Shown piece by piece: positions 58,201 through 60,715 of a stretch of DNA of 64,000 bases (positions within the stretch are counted from its first letter, which is position 1; every line of letters begins with the position of its first letter). The position numbers were made by a program, and so were the translations under genes. Origin of the DNA: Verrucomicrobiota bacterium (GTDB taxonomy: Bacteria; Verrucomicrobiota; Verrucomicrobiia; Opitutales; Opitutaceae); contig JAFEGO010000094.1 in assembly GCA_018239845.1 (NCBI GenBank), positions 51,928-115,927 of the forward strand, read 5' to 3'. A model generated the notes under the pieces. It was not told where the DNA came from and ran no database searches. It worked only from the letters and a program-made list of their open reading frames with translations.

Positions 58201-59183
58201 ACGGTGAAGGTGACGTCGGTGCCGCTGCTGGCGGTCTGCGTGGCCGGCTGGGTGGTGATGCCGGGCAGCAGGGCGTTGGTGTACTCGACCTTGAAGAGCG
58301 TGGTGTCGATGGTGCTCGCGGCGGTCGCCTCGGAGGAGGGACGGACGTCGAAGGTGTCGAAGTTGAAGTTAACCGGGGCGGTGTCGGTGGCCGAGACCGT
58401 GGCGGTGCCCGTGTTGTTGAGCGTGCCGCCCGTCATGGTGGCGACGATGTTGAGGCTGGTGGGCGTCGTCGCATCGCGGGTGAACGTGACGGTCAGGGTG
58501 TAAGTGGTGCCGCTGTCGTAGCCGTGGTTGCCGCTGGTGGCGCCGTTGCCGAGGCTCGTGCCCCAGGCGCTGGAGGTGCCGAGCAAATTGGCGGAGGAGG
58601 AGGCGCTCCACTTCTTCAGGTTGAACGGAGCGCTGTTGCCGAGCGTCTGGCCCATGTTGGTGAGCAGCGCGTAGCCGGTGTACACGCCGCTGGGCACGCT
58701 GAGGTTGCCGGAGACATTGGCGGAGCGGGTGACGCTGGCCGGCGTCTGGACGATCGCGATGTTGAAGCCCTGGCTGCTGTTGGTGGCGTTGACGTTGGTC
58801 GGCGTGAAGACCCAGGTCAGCTTCATGCTGTCGCCGGGATTGACGAGGGAGACCGGTGTCGCGGCCGGCGTGAAATAGGTGTAGTAGTGCTGCGAGGACG
58901 TGCTCTGGCCGGTGGCGGTGAGCTTGCCCGTGCTCGCGGTCAACGTGCCCGTGCCGCCGAAGAACCACATGGACTCGATGTCGCCATCCGAGTCGGCATC
59001 CGTGCCGAGCACGCCATTGTTCTCCGCGTAGGTGGGCGGAGCGGGATCGAGCCGGGTGCCATCCTGCCAGGTGTCGCGGACAATGATGCTGGTCGAGGCC
59101 GCCTCGAGCGTGGCCACCGCACCGAGGGCGGCCAGCAGGACGGTGAAGACAGCGGACAGGACGGAACGACGGGGAGTCATCAT
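34254..59183 (-). CDS. 8,309-residue secreted multi-enzyme pectin degradation protein (CE8-CE8-PL9-PL1-GH28)
   Basis: Start ATG 59183 (59180 also possible), chosen because a signal peptide follows (MMTPRRSVLSAVFTVLLAAL); the frame is open ~330 bp further up without a better start. No interruption in 24.9 kb. Modules by eye (approximate residues): beta-sandwich 30-305; Ig x3; Big_5 571-723; CE8 724-1050 (SYQDTLL, GDTDFMWGNGP, CYLGRLDQ); Ig x2; beta-sandwich; Ig x3; Big_5 1738-1885; CE8 1885-2212 (SYQDTLN, GDTDFMWGNGP); Ig x2; FN3; sandwich; Ig x3; PL9-like 2965-3415 (ENADGFAAKL, NIDDGWDLFTK); Ig x2; FN3; sandwich; Ig x5; PL1 4345-4820 (VWIDHCTF, DRAVPRLRGG); Ig x3; FN3; sandwich; Ig x4; GH28 5810-6228 (NTDGIDPAG, GDDNIAVKAG, GTGHGLSIGG, LRMKAD); Ig x2; FN3; sandwich; Ig x3; 11 He_PIG-like repeats 7065-8032; duplicated NDNWG domain 8032-8309. 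Together these would demethylate, cleave and hydrolyse homogalacturonan. Confidence 0.9.
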   Translation of the reverse strand: MMTPRRSVLSAVFTVLLAALGAVATLEAASTSIIVRDTWQDGTRLDPAPPTYAENNGVLGTDADSDGDIESMWFFGGTGTLTASTGKLTATGQSTSSQHYYTYFTPAATPVSLVNPGDSMKLTWVFTPTNVNATNSSQGFNIAIVQTPASVTRSANVSGNLSVPSGVYTGYALLTNMGQTLGNSAPFNLKKWSASSSANLLGTSSAWGTSLGNGATSGNHGYDSGTTYTLTVTFTRDATTPTSLNIVATMTGGTLNNTGTATVSATDTAPVNFNFDTFDVRPSSEATAASTIDTTLFKVEYTNALLPGITTQPATQTASSGTDVTFTVVANGAPTLTYQWQKKPSGGSFADIAGATASSYTITGVQSSDAADYRVIVSNSSGTATSDAATLNVSATDAAPAISADPQSATILVGGANTFSVTAVSVATPTYQWRYSPDGSSYTDIAGATSATYAISSAQLSDAGFYRVVVTNPTGSTPSAAAQLTVNQAPAFTTQPVGGNLNSGDSLTLTAVASGTPAPTYQWKFNNVIIPGATSASYTITGASGATAGNYTVVATNAVSSVTSTTATVNVLAPSLAVASTFPANAATGVFPDRPLSITFNQAIAAGLSGTIKLYDASSPSTPVDTINFASAAVRTANASIAALPVQSQTIGGQSGMNYYPVTISGNTLKIFPRNGTLTYGKSYYVTIDEGAIVDSTGAAFGGISANSTWTFSTKAAGPAVGTTKLTVAADGSGDFCTVQAALDFIPAANTTPTTIFVKNGTYTELVSWINKSNLTFVGESRAGVVIGYANNNNFNPTGTAWRAAFTCRGTSTGIVITNLTLKNFTAKTGSQAETIYLSGSATGMQAILTGVNLISYQDTLLINGQAYVSDSYIEGDTDFMWGNGPVYFVNCELKAMSIQSYYTQVRNPATNHGFVYVNCKFSAAAGDSQNSANPVSGCYLGRLDQNAGPHTEMVLLNCTLGDHILPVGWNANGQAIPAGTALTNCTEYNSRKISDNSLVDVSQRASWSYQWTSPANDTQIANFTDPVWVLNTSMSGTSTTSWAPALAPIILSSPAGASLNAGDAATLGVSVAAIPAATYQWKKDGNDIPGATAATYGIASATGADAGSYTVAVTNTAGTTVSAAAVVAVSSPAPVISVQPVANQAVLAGTGVTFAVTASGSGLSYQWRKDGADIAGATSATYTIAAPTSADSGVYTVAITSSGTTVVSGGSRLTVASAGGMTWQSYDQTGARLSANAASFNAETNTYTFTIPANTTVTLVTSSFQPLVLSKPVSGTNNLPVSFSMLADGGYGTNGSVAFKYTGFGLFNDGGTPAGVTGNFTDDKGLWIELYQSTGAVSMKPQSVTSTVPFCPVSLFQSDINTPYGMGTGTGGALGTINDNQLVDMIVRPSAATSGTVTLGTNSNAVNVSGGVLLDHATAGTVLNRRVYSSGSSGLSVASASITFNEFGYHFQNSTSNPVTLQLSNFAGLVSAPYFLTEPPASSTVTVGDSLTLTTSAAGATTYRWQYSADGSSYADLDSGANASAATAALTLTNAQLAQAGSYRVIITNAGGSVTSLPTAVTVTAAPFAPIIEVQPTGRTVSTGVAVSLNVVASGTAPVTYQWQKNGTAIDGATSATYTIASTAVSDGGTYTVVVTNGQGSVTSAAAVLTVNYAPIITTQPASATVAAGAAVNLSVGVDAVPAATYQWKKNGVAISNATSSTYTIASASAADAGNYTVVVTNSAGSTTSAIASVNLVSTALSVTARAPLAAATGVFPDAPLTLTFNQTVTAGLSGKIKIFDSSAPGTPVDTIDFTASGARTSSAALLPLPIQTKTIGTLAGFSYYPILINGSTVTIYPRNLTLTYGKTYYVTIDAGVFLDSTGATFAGFSDSAAWSFTTRSAPAANAATYTVATDGSGDFASVQAALDYVPANNTTPTTLFIKQGTYTEIVYWIAKNNLTIRGESRTGTIVGYANNNTLNPQGTNGRAAFEGRSSTGTLLTNLTVKNFTPLGGTQAEALYFNNADNSQTTILNVNLSSYQDTLNVNGPTYIANTYIEGDTDFMWGNGPIFFENCELHMRSSNTYFTQVRNPATNHGFVYYNCLFSAADGVTGAYLGRLNQNAPATTEVVLINCRENDTMLNPLGWDLNTNTTQQAAANTLVVEYNCTAQTAGTPVSLAGRVTWAKTWDATANAADIANYSNVSWVLNTQKDGTAKTTPTTWTPALTPQIITAPAAVSTTAGSAVSLTVEATGVPVALTYQWSLNGSPISGATAATYSITAAALADAGDYTVTVTNTAGSVTSAAAALTVTAAPVITTQPQAQTANVGDTVTFTAAATGNPAPTYQWKKDGNVLAGATSATLTLTNVQASAAGSYTVVATNSVSSVESSAAVLTINVPAPAAPVATAATSVTSAGFTATWNAASGATGYRLDVSAASDFSTFVSGYQDLDVGNNLTRAVSGLSASTTYYYRVRSVNTGGTSASSNAITVATSSSVANLVIVNTGTTAGRTYALNSTAYTQNFDTLPTSAFTWANDSTLPGWSAMNTAGTFDAAAVVSDGSGNLADLKIASVGTTASTERALAYHTRLSTAPTYLGLAFTNNSGRELNTFTLSYTPEQWREGTNQRTLTFTVQYRVGATASDLNATTGWTTISGLGATTLNGSATATSTLTASGVTVSVPNGSTIWFRWVTANDATSSTSSQDTLALDNVSVAFTAAPDGSPLITAQPQAQSVNLGTGIPTDVTFSVTATGDATLTYQWSKDGNALPGATNASLTITGVQDTDAGAYTVTVTNGKGSATSAAATLTVTNVVQAPVITVQPQSQTVDAGASVTLSVTATGGAPLNYQWTKNGSPIANAIASTYTIENVAAGDAGGYAVTVTNSAGSVTSSTAILGLTGTITAPVITAQSGSQSVVVGGTVAFSVTAAGTAPFTYQWSKNGNAIDGATTPSLSLSNVALTDAGDYTVAVTNAGGTTVSTAATLTVTNPPDGSDTAIFVSPTGGAADPGTYAQPTTLAHAIALVPAGGTIYLRGGTYTFNVEIDIARGNNGAAGSPKRIFAYTPPGGSVEKPVLDFSSQPYGNPSSVSNPRGLWLGGDYWHIKGLEIMGAADNGMYVVGNHNIVELCHLHHNRDTGLQIGRYSSAAPRSEWPSYNLILNCESNDNNDVAPGTGENADGFAAKLTSGPGNVFRGCISHNNIDDGWDLFTKTETGPIDPVVIDQCISYGNGTLTDGTQNPAGDKNGFKLGGESIAVVHYVSRNISFNNGKNGFTWNSNPGAIVLVNNLAFDNVEGNFKFDSGAATFYNNVSLWTTSSGPGNRTGINDRYASTSGAPTGASNVFWYVASSSRGPSINDNGLTAYKTGFVSLTVPVGGFTRNADGSINLGDFARPVGGSALINAGVLPPSDALAQLPYTTAYYEDAPDVGVVETYLHTAPTFLTSPATQSVTTGSAVTFSVTLAGTTPITLQWNKDGNAIAGATSAAYTIAAAQISDSGSYTVTATNSVGTVTSAAGVLTVSGPTAPSITTQPQAQTVTAGDTVSLTVVAAGTAPLTYQWSKDSAPISGATAATFTLASAQVSDAGSYTVTVTNNTGSVTSTAAVLTVNAAPDSPVAAAATNVTSSGFTASWSATSGAIGYRLDISTSSDFTSFLSGYQNLDVGTDLSRTISGLTSGTGYSYRVRAVYAGATSPSSNVVSVVTSGAASTTVDASLLTWYKSRTADSVAANTSAHSVTFTENQTSASLFVAHLPSAVSLAVGQKLTVSFTLQTGATVPSSANALRLGLFGTNGTVITANPSGDADNAFLNDTGYMASYTLNTGTGALYGRTPGGTNTQLMGTTGQYTSLGAVSPSGTAAAFAPSTSYAVTFVISRFASATDVSLSINGGSAVNYLLTSSDTASGSLGNGSYDEFAVRVAGGTGALSSVTLSNLAYSLEAATANAPAILTQPAGQTVLLGAAASFSVSAYGTGPLTYQWQKNGSDIAGANAATYAIATTQSSDSGDYRVIVTNGVSSVTSAVANLTVGAAQPPVITAQPQALTVNDGANATFTVTATGSAPLTYQWSKDSSPIVGATALSYTITGVTPASAGSYTVAVTNSVTTVTSSAALLTVTPVAPSITTQPVAQTIVQGANATFTVVAQGTAPLSYQWLKNGNIISGATAASYTITGVQSSDAADYSVTVTNSVTSVTSSAATLTVTTPQAPSITAQPQSQTVNDGGNVTFSVTATGSVPLTYQWSKDSSPIVGATASSYTITGVTPASAGSYTVVVTNTVSSATSSAAVLTVTPVAPVITAQPQPQTVAAGATATFSVTATGTSPLSYQWKQDGNVLSGATSATLTVSNVQSANTGAYTVTVTNTAGSVTSSAATLSLNTGLAFTEYNLAGFATVGTGTTGGGVIPDTDAAYRKVTTPQEFVQAIIDSNKTAGKVKVIEIMNNLNLGWNEVGATVQNLLSNPLRSHNAPKLHPTLIASGVSVLDIKAKSPLTIFSASGVTIKHVNFNIKGTSNIIIRNLKFDEMWEWDEASKGNYDSNDWDFITVSNGGDVSNVWIDHCTFTKAYDGIVDLKAGTTNVTLSWCRYIGDDGATNPNSPVRVQLAALEANRSSYAFYNFLRTNGYSVDDIAQIIQGHDKGHLMGSNSLKTENDSLTATFHHNWMKNVWDRAVPRLRGGNVHDYNMFIDDTDALIAKRLRDTKANALSTALLNTLNNTYSFNPPLNGSISTEGGSILVEKSIYKDCLWPLRNNQTDPTNAAYTGKIKSLDTIYSFLNTDNTRTIVRGDSTDVGNPMGPFQATIIPFAWDLSGGVLPYTYTMDDPAQLESILTIGAGAGAVTWSKDNWLRTTYVADTNVAPTVTAQPQTQSVASGADATFTVQASGSPTLTYQWKKDGNALTDGGRISGATSAVLTIATATSADNGSYTVTITNSIGNATSNAAGLTVVTATQPVIATPPQSQTANAGTDVEFTVVATGTGPFSYQWKKDGTDLVGETGDSLTLTAVQPAAAGSYTVVVTNTAGSVTSAAATLAVNPAPVITTQPQSRTVALGANTSLTVVATGTGTITYQWQHNGTPIAGATSATLTINGLQSADLGDYTVTVTDSVASVTSNVATLSLPAGPPAPTATAATSVTTSSFIANWTAVPDAITYHLDVSVSTLFGTFIGDYNDLDTGPNLSAIVDGSPGTTFYYRVRAVTAAGTSVSSNVVSVTIPVPEGSSTTIVHDTVSAATLHAGLATDANSFLVPTSTQAVWASFGTANIAYTQGTSLGVSAGTGRGLMAYFQPSTSTTSLAIGETLSASVTFTFTAGTLAETPGNFRVALLNSNGNGTALNNTGISARYATATSNSLTAGTTGNTARNYTGYIVDSKAASTASTDTQSFWFRVPSNSATGGSTQIVGPTSTDQAATSTFVQLGATGGGTAGAIANDGTAYTLTFTVTRVSASQIDLAYNVKSGGTTVMSYAVSQTSGTFVTSFDSLMLFSTYGPAFAVKDLNITKVTSAPAIAPTIGTPPVSQTVLAGATATFTGTANGTAPLAYQWTKNDAAIPGATSNTLTLSNVTSADAAGYRLVVTNTAGSVTSNPALLTVQTPPAITTQPQGHSAVVGSDVTFTVAATGDDPLSYQWRLNGSAISGATSASLTLHAVQLSDAGDYTVVVTNDFGSLTSSAATLTVTADAVAPAVTTPPQSQSVTVTGSVSFSVVASGTAPLSYQWNKDGTPISGATSSTLSLTNVQPAAAGSYTVTVTNAVSSVTSAAAVLTVTIPAPVISVQPQAQSALTGTRVNFSVAATGFGTLTYQWSKNGTPIAGATAPVLSLSGLQSADATGYTVAVTNAGGTTVSNPAALTLVAPAATLPTQPVIPVGLFRVTDYGAVGDGTTDNTAAIAAAITAAQNAGGGTIEIPAAAGAYLSGPLTLRSNMNLQIDSGATLQALPYGTYANANIHFITVVNGSTNVALTGGGAIEGNGSAWWAADANAGGITRPRLILVTRATNVLVSGLTLRNSPQFHLSFSGVNSNVTVYGVTVTAPSTSPNTDGIDPAGSTFLIQGCSISTGDDNIAVKAGDACSNITIADCTFGTGHGLSIGGQTTAGLDGMTVMRCTFNGTQFGLRMKADATQGGLVQNVTYSDLTMTNVQYPITFYSYYNQIGSPGAISGSSQTTPTKVNTWNTTPPNSLATGTLPVWKNITINNLTATGTTGYSTIWGLPLANGLIANVTLNNVSITGGPGLEIFDATNVQFTGTTSVGNITTGNSLAITAQPAGVVNGSTYTAHVTAVGASGINSTAATYQWKRNGVALLNGAQPGGSSVSGATTADLQITSLKTADSGDYTCTVSNQLDGYDVINSVLVPGSLPVSATSRATTLTYDSGATPLTITTQPAGQSAALGANVTLSVTASSTTAVTYAWFKDGTALTDSVGHIAGSATASLLLTGVQAIDSGSYTVVLTNGYGAVTSTAAVLDVEAAPVAPVTSPATALTATGFTANWSAVTGATGYRLDVATDSAFAHLVTGYADLDVGTALSQAVTGLSANTTYYYRVRAINTFGTGSSSSVISITTHDKAFAVVSVLHDTFAASAVNAGLSVDTNGFLAPTATQAVWYGGGAASVYTTGTSIGLSAGNRGLLAYFAPSTSATSLSVGETLTAAVTFKYTGGTGASSVGDFRFALLNSGGNGGPTNDGASTSPRPEGELAPNARILVDNFSLTGGGNTPRGYSGYIADATAAVTASSNTMSFWRRTGGQGKSQQWAGPTSGDLVPSTSFGQIGVSGGGTVGAIMNDSSSYFATLKLTRASATTTVLTYTVTSGSTTVMTYSLTETSDTPVTAFDTLVLLSTYNAAIAVTDLNITKTTVAPAIVMPPAPVSVNDGDTATLSVVASGTEPLTYQWNKNGSPVTGATSATYSIHGATPADSGSYSVTVTNTLDSITSDPAVVTVIALAPSITTGPADQTVMAGGSATFSVTAAGSAPLSYQWRKNGQPISGETTATLTLAAVAASDNGSTYDVIVTNSVSSLTSSVATLTVNFAPVITTQPQGQTVTVGANVTFTAAATGNPAPTFQWLKDGNAISGATDTTLTLTNVQVAAAGSYTVVTTNSVTSVTSSAAVLTVNQPVPVVTSAAAASGRVGDAFTYTITASNSPTSYAASGVPGFTVNATTGVVSGTPTTAGTFTLSVSATNATGTSAVLAVQVTIASAAAAPVITSSTSATATVGSAFSYQIVATNTPTSFGAAGLPAGLSVNGTGLISGTPTTAGDYSITLGASNTAGLGSAVLQLKVVPGLSAPAITSSGSASGQVGVAFTYTIKASNSPTSFAASGLPAGLSLSTTTGVIAGTPIAAGTFAVTLTAGNSAGSGAAFTLTLTIAAAAQAPVVTSDAAAIGTQGAAFSYQITATNGPLTGYVATGLPAGLSVNTATGVISGTPTAVGSTTVPVTARNATATSAPLNLVITIQAAAEAPVITSSLTASGTQGAAFSYTIAASNNPTGFAATGLPVGLALNPANGLISGTPSMLGAFNVALTATNGTGTSETKTLVLTVNPAPNAPIIGSGDTAAATAGTAFTYQIAASGSPTRFDATDRPAWLAVNTATGLLSGTPTSPGTFTAKLTATNATGTSATVTLTITVTAAPGSPVIMSLLTAAGTANAAFTYTTVASPGPITGYLVGTVLPGGLALDPATGVISGTPTAPGTYSLPISAANAAGIGAAKTLLVTIDAAAGSPVVSTGSNRSDETRRAAGVDTSLTTSGTVGASFIYQIAASNSPTSYAATGLPAGLVLNPATGVISGVPTVAGTFNAQISAGNSIGFGAPVPLVITIAPPALAPVITSGLSASGTAGQAVAYQATASNTPTSFNASGLPAGLTFDATSGAIGGTTTVPGTYAVLLSANNASGTGAQATLVLTIAPAAGTPVISSSASAAGTVGTAFTYQVAASNTPTSYTASGLAAGLTLNPTTGAITGTPVTDGQFSATLTARNATGASAPFTLTITVAPASATSVINSAASVTVTAGSNLTYVLSATNSPLSYNISALPAGLTANTTTGVISGIPTVPGSYTVTVSANNLAGTGSAQVITLTVLPNDGTPNPGVSGSRIVNLSSRAAVGTGDDVLIVGFVITGTDPKPVMIRGSGPALAAQNLSRTLPDPVLDLYQKNTAIGSNDNWGTAGNPATIASEATRLGAFALPAGSLDSVIYTTLQPGVYTAIVSGAGKIRTGVALVEIYDAGTTYTATSSRLVNVSSRGQVGTGDNVIIGGFVISGDQPKQVLIRGVGPALIPLNVAGALADPVLTVYQNGAIIAQNDNWGTGNVAALTAAASSVGANALASGSKDAALLVTLQPGAYTVIVSGANATTGIALVEVYEIGSSTP

Positions 59184-59321
59184 GGCAAAGGAAGGGGTCG
59201 GGAAAAAACCGGACGGGGAAAAATGGGGCACGGACGCGGGGCGGACAGTGGGGACCGGGACCAGGCGGAAAGACCGCCCGGGAGGCCGGTGGGGAGCGCA
59301 AAACGATTGTAAACGCGGCGC
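59184..59321. other. Leader region between the shared upstream block and the giant gene start
   Basis: About 140 bp with no supported gene. On the minus strand it holds TTTACAAT around 59308, a possible -10, but no well-spaced -35 was found. No riboswitch-like fold was recognised. The stretch 59357-59543, further upstream of the block, also shows no gene. Confidence 0.4.
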
Positions 59322-59356
59322 GCCCTCAACGCAGGCACTGCGCGCATTGTTGACTC
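59322..59356 (-). promoter_or_regulatory. 35-bp upstream block shared with the PEP-CTERM gene, copy 1
   Basis: Read on the minus strand: GAGTCAACAATGCGCGCAG, eight variable bases, then TTGAGGGC. The copy at 60642-60676 has the same two parts at exactly the same spacing (GAGTCAACAATGAGCGCAG, N8, TTGCGGGC). It lies ~140 bp before the giant gene's start. A promoter or operator for co-regulation is inferred; TTGNGG could be a -35. Confidence 0.6.
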
Positions 59357-59543
59357 CGGATATTTTCATCCGAGGAGCGGTTTTTCCTTGGCGGCCAGTC
59401 CCGCGTCCCATCCGACGAAATCCGGTGCAGACCGGCAAAAACGAGCACGCCGCAGGCACAGAAAATCCGCGATTCCCGACTCCGCAACGGTGCAGGGAAA
59501 CCGGCGAACGCGGCATCGGCGGAAGCGCCCAGGCTCCGCTTGG

Positions 59544-59582
59544 AAATAAAAAAGCGAGGCCGCGAACAAGTCGCGGCCTCGC
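59544..59582 (-). terminator. Rho-independent terminator of the PEP-CTERM gene
   Basis: A perfect 12-bp stem (GCGAGGCCGCGA, 59554-59565; complement 59571-59582) with a 5-nt loop, followed on the minus strand by TTTTTTATTT (59553-59544). It lies 23 bp after the PEP-CTERM stop. It should separate the PEP-CTERM transcript from the giant gene, which therefore needs its own promoter. Confidence 0.9.
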
Positions 59583-59605
59583 CGAAATCCGGGAAACGAA
59601 TCCGA

Positions 59606-60565
59606 TCAGGCCGTCCGGGCGCGGGAGCGGCGCACCGCTACGAAGCCCAGCGTGGCGAGCCCGGCGAGCAGCGCATACGTGGCAGGCTCGGGCACGGGGG
59701 CGAGGGCGACATTGGTCGACACCGACACGCTGCTGTAGTTGATGGCGCTGCTGGCCGAGGCCTTGTTGTAAAAGCCCAGGGCGAAGGAATCGAAGATCGT
59801 CGTGGCCGTGCCGCTCGCCTGAGTGCCGGTGCCGGTGAGAATCGGCGTGCCGGTGGCCGAAGCGCCGGTGTAAAGATTGTAGGTGGTGACGCTGGCGAGG
59901 GAGGAGTTGAGCGAGACGTCAAAGGTGGCGGTGTAAACCGTGCTATCCGTCAGGGAAGGCTTGGTCGAGTTGCTCGTGCCGATCTGCACCGGTAGGGTGT
60001 AGGCAGAGCCGAGGCCGCCATAGATCAGATCCTGATTGTTGGCCGTGAGCGCCGTCTGCGTCGGGCGGGCAAACATCTTGGTCGAGCTGCTGCCCGAGAC
60101 CACCGCCATGCCGACATTGTAACCCGTCCAGCCCGCGGTGCCGCCACTGAAGGTCGCGCTGGTGTAATTGGTCAGGCCGGTGAGCGGGGTCGTGCCATGG
60201 GAGTTGAACAAGCCGGTGAGGACGTAGCCGTTGCTCGTGGCGATGCCCGTGCCGGAGAAGGTGAAGGTGAGCCGGACGTAGTCGCCGCTGGCCGCGAGGG
60301 TGATCGGGCTCGTGGTGAAGAGCGCAGCCGCCTCGACGACACTGCCCGTGGAAGCGGTGCCGAGATTGAGGCCGCTGCTCAGGCTGGAGGTGACGGTGGT
60401 CTTGTTGGCGATCGTCTCCCACGTGGTCGAGGTCGAGGTGGGATTCACGTAGCTGCCGGGGTTCAGGCTGTCGGAGGAGAACGAATCGTTCAGCACCGTG
60501 GTCTGGGCACCCGCGGTGAGCGCGGCGCAGACCATGACAAACGAGGCGAGGTAACGGGATTTCAT
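59606..60565 (-). CDS. PEP-CTERM surface protein related to the giant's beta-sandwich modules
   Basis: 319 residues, ATG 60565. Signal peptide MKSRYLASFVMVCAALTAGA, a beta-rich domain (~22-285), then the sorting tail VPEPATYALLAGLATLGFVAVRRSR: the PEP motif, a hydrophobic span and a basic end, the target of an exosortase (none in this window). The domain resembles, by eye, several non-catalytic modules of the giant protein: TTVLNDSFSSDSLNPG versus TTIVHDTVSAATLHAG, LTFTFSGT versus VTFTFTAGT, LTGLFNSHG versus VALLNSNG, and TIFDSFALGFYN versus VTSFDSLMLFST. A carbohydrate-binding or docking role is inferred. It has its own terminator. Confidence 0.88.
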   Translation of the reverse strand: MKSRYLASFVMVCAALTAGAQTTVLNDSFSSDSLNPGSYVNPTSTSTTWETIANKTTVTSSLSSGLNLGTASTGSVVEAAALFTTSPITLAASGDYVRLTFTFSGTGIATSNGYVLTGLFNSHGTTPLTGLTNYTSATFSGGTAGWTGYNVGMAVVSGSSSTKMFARPTQTALTANNQDLIYGGLGSAYTLPVQIGTSNSTKPSLTDSTVYTATFDVSLNSSLASVTTYNLYTGASATGTPILTGTGTQASGTATTIFDSFALGFYNKASASSAINYSSVSVSTNVALAPVPEPATYALLAGLATLGFVAVRRSRARTA

Positions 60566-60641
60566 AATACCGGGGGTTAAAGGTAGGGTCCGAGCAGGGG
60601 TAATCCGTCGGGGCGCGAGCAGAGCACGCTAATGAAAGCAA

Positions 60642-60676
60642 GCCCGCAATTGGTCGCCTGCGCTCATTGTTGACTC
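60642..60676 (-). promoter_or_regulatory. 35-bp upstream block shared with the giant gene, copy 2
   Basis: Minus strand: GAGTCAACAATGAGCGCAG, N8, TTGCGGGC, ~77 bp before the PEP-CTERM ATG. It matches copy 1 at 59322-59356 in 26 of 35 positions, with all differences at position 13, in the 8-nt spacer and at one base of the last part. Confidence 0.6.
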
Positions 60677-60715
60677 GGTAATGTCGGCTACCCCGCCCCG
60701 CCCCCCCGGGGGAAG

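Noticed and set aside
37000..59000. Periodic DNA repeats suggesting a CRISPR or satellite array
   Set aside because: The ~260-bp periodicity is the coding of Ig-like and He_PIG domains in one open frame; there are no short identical direct repeats with unique spacers.
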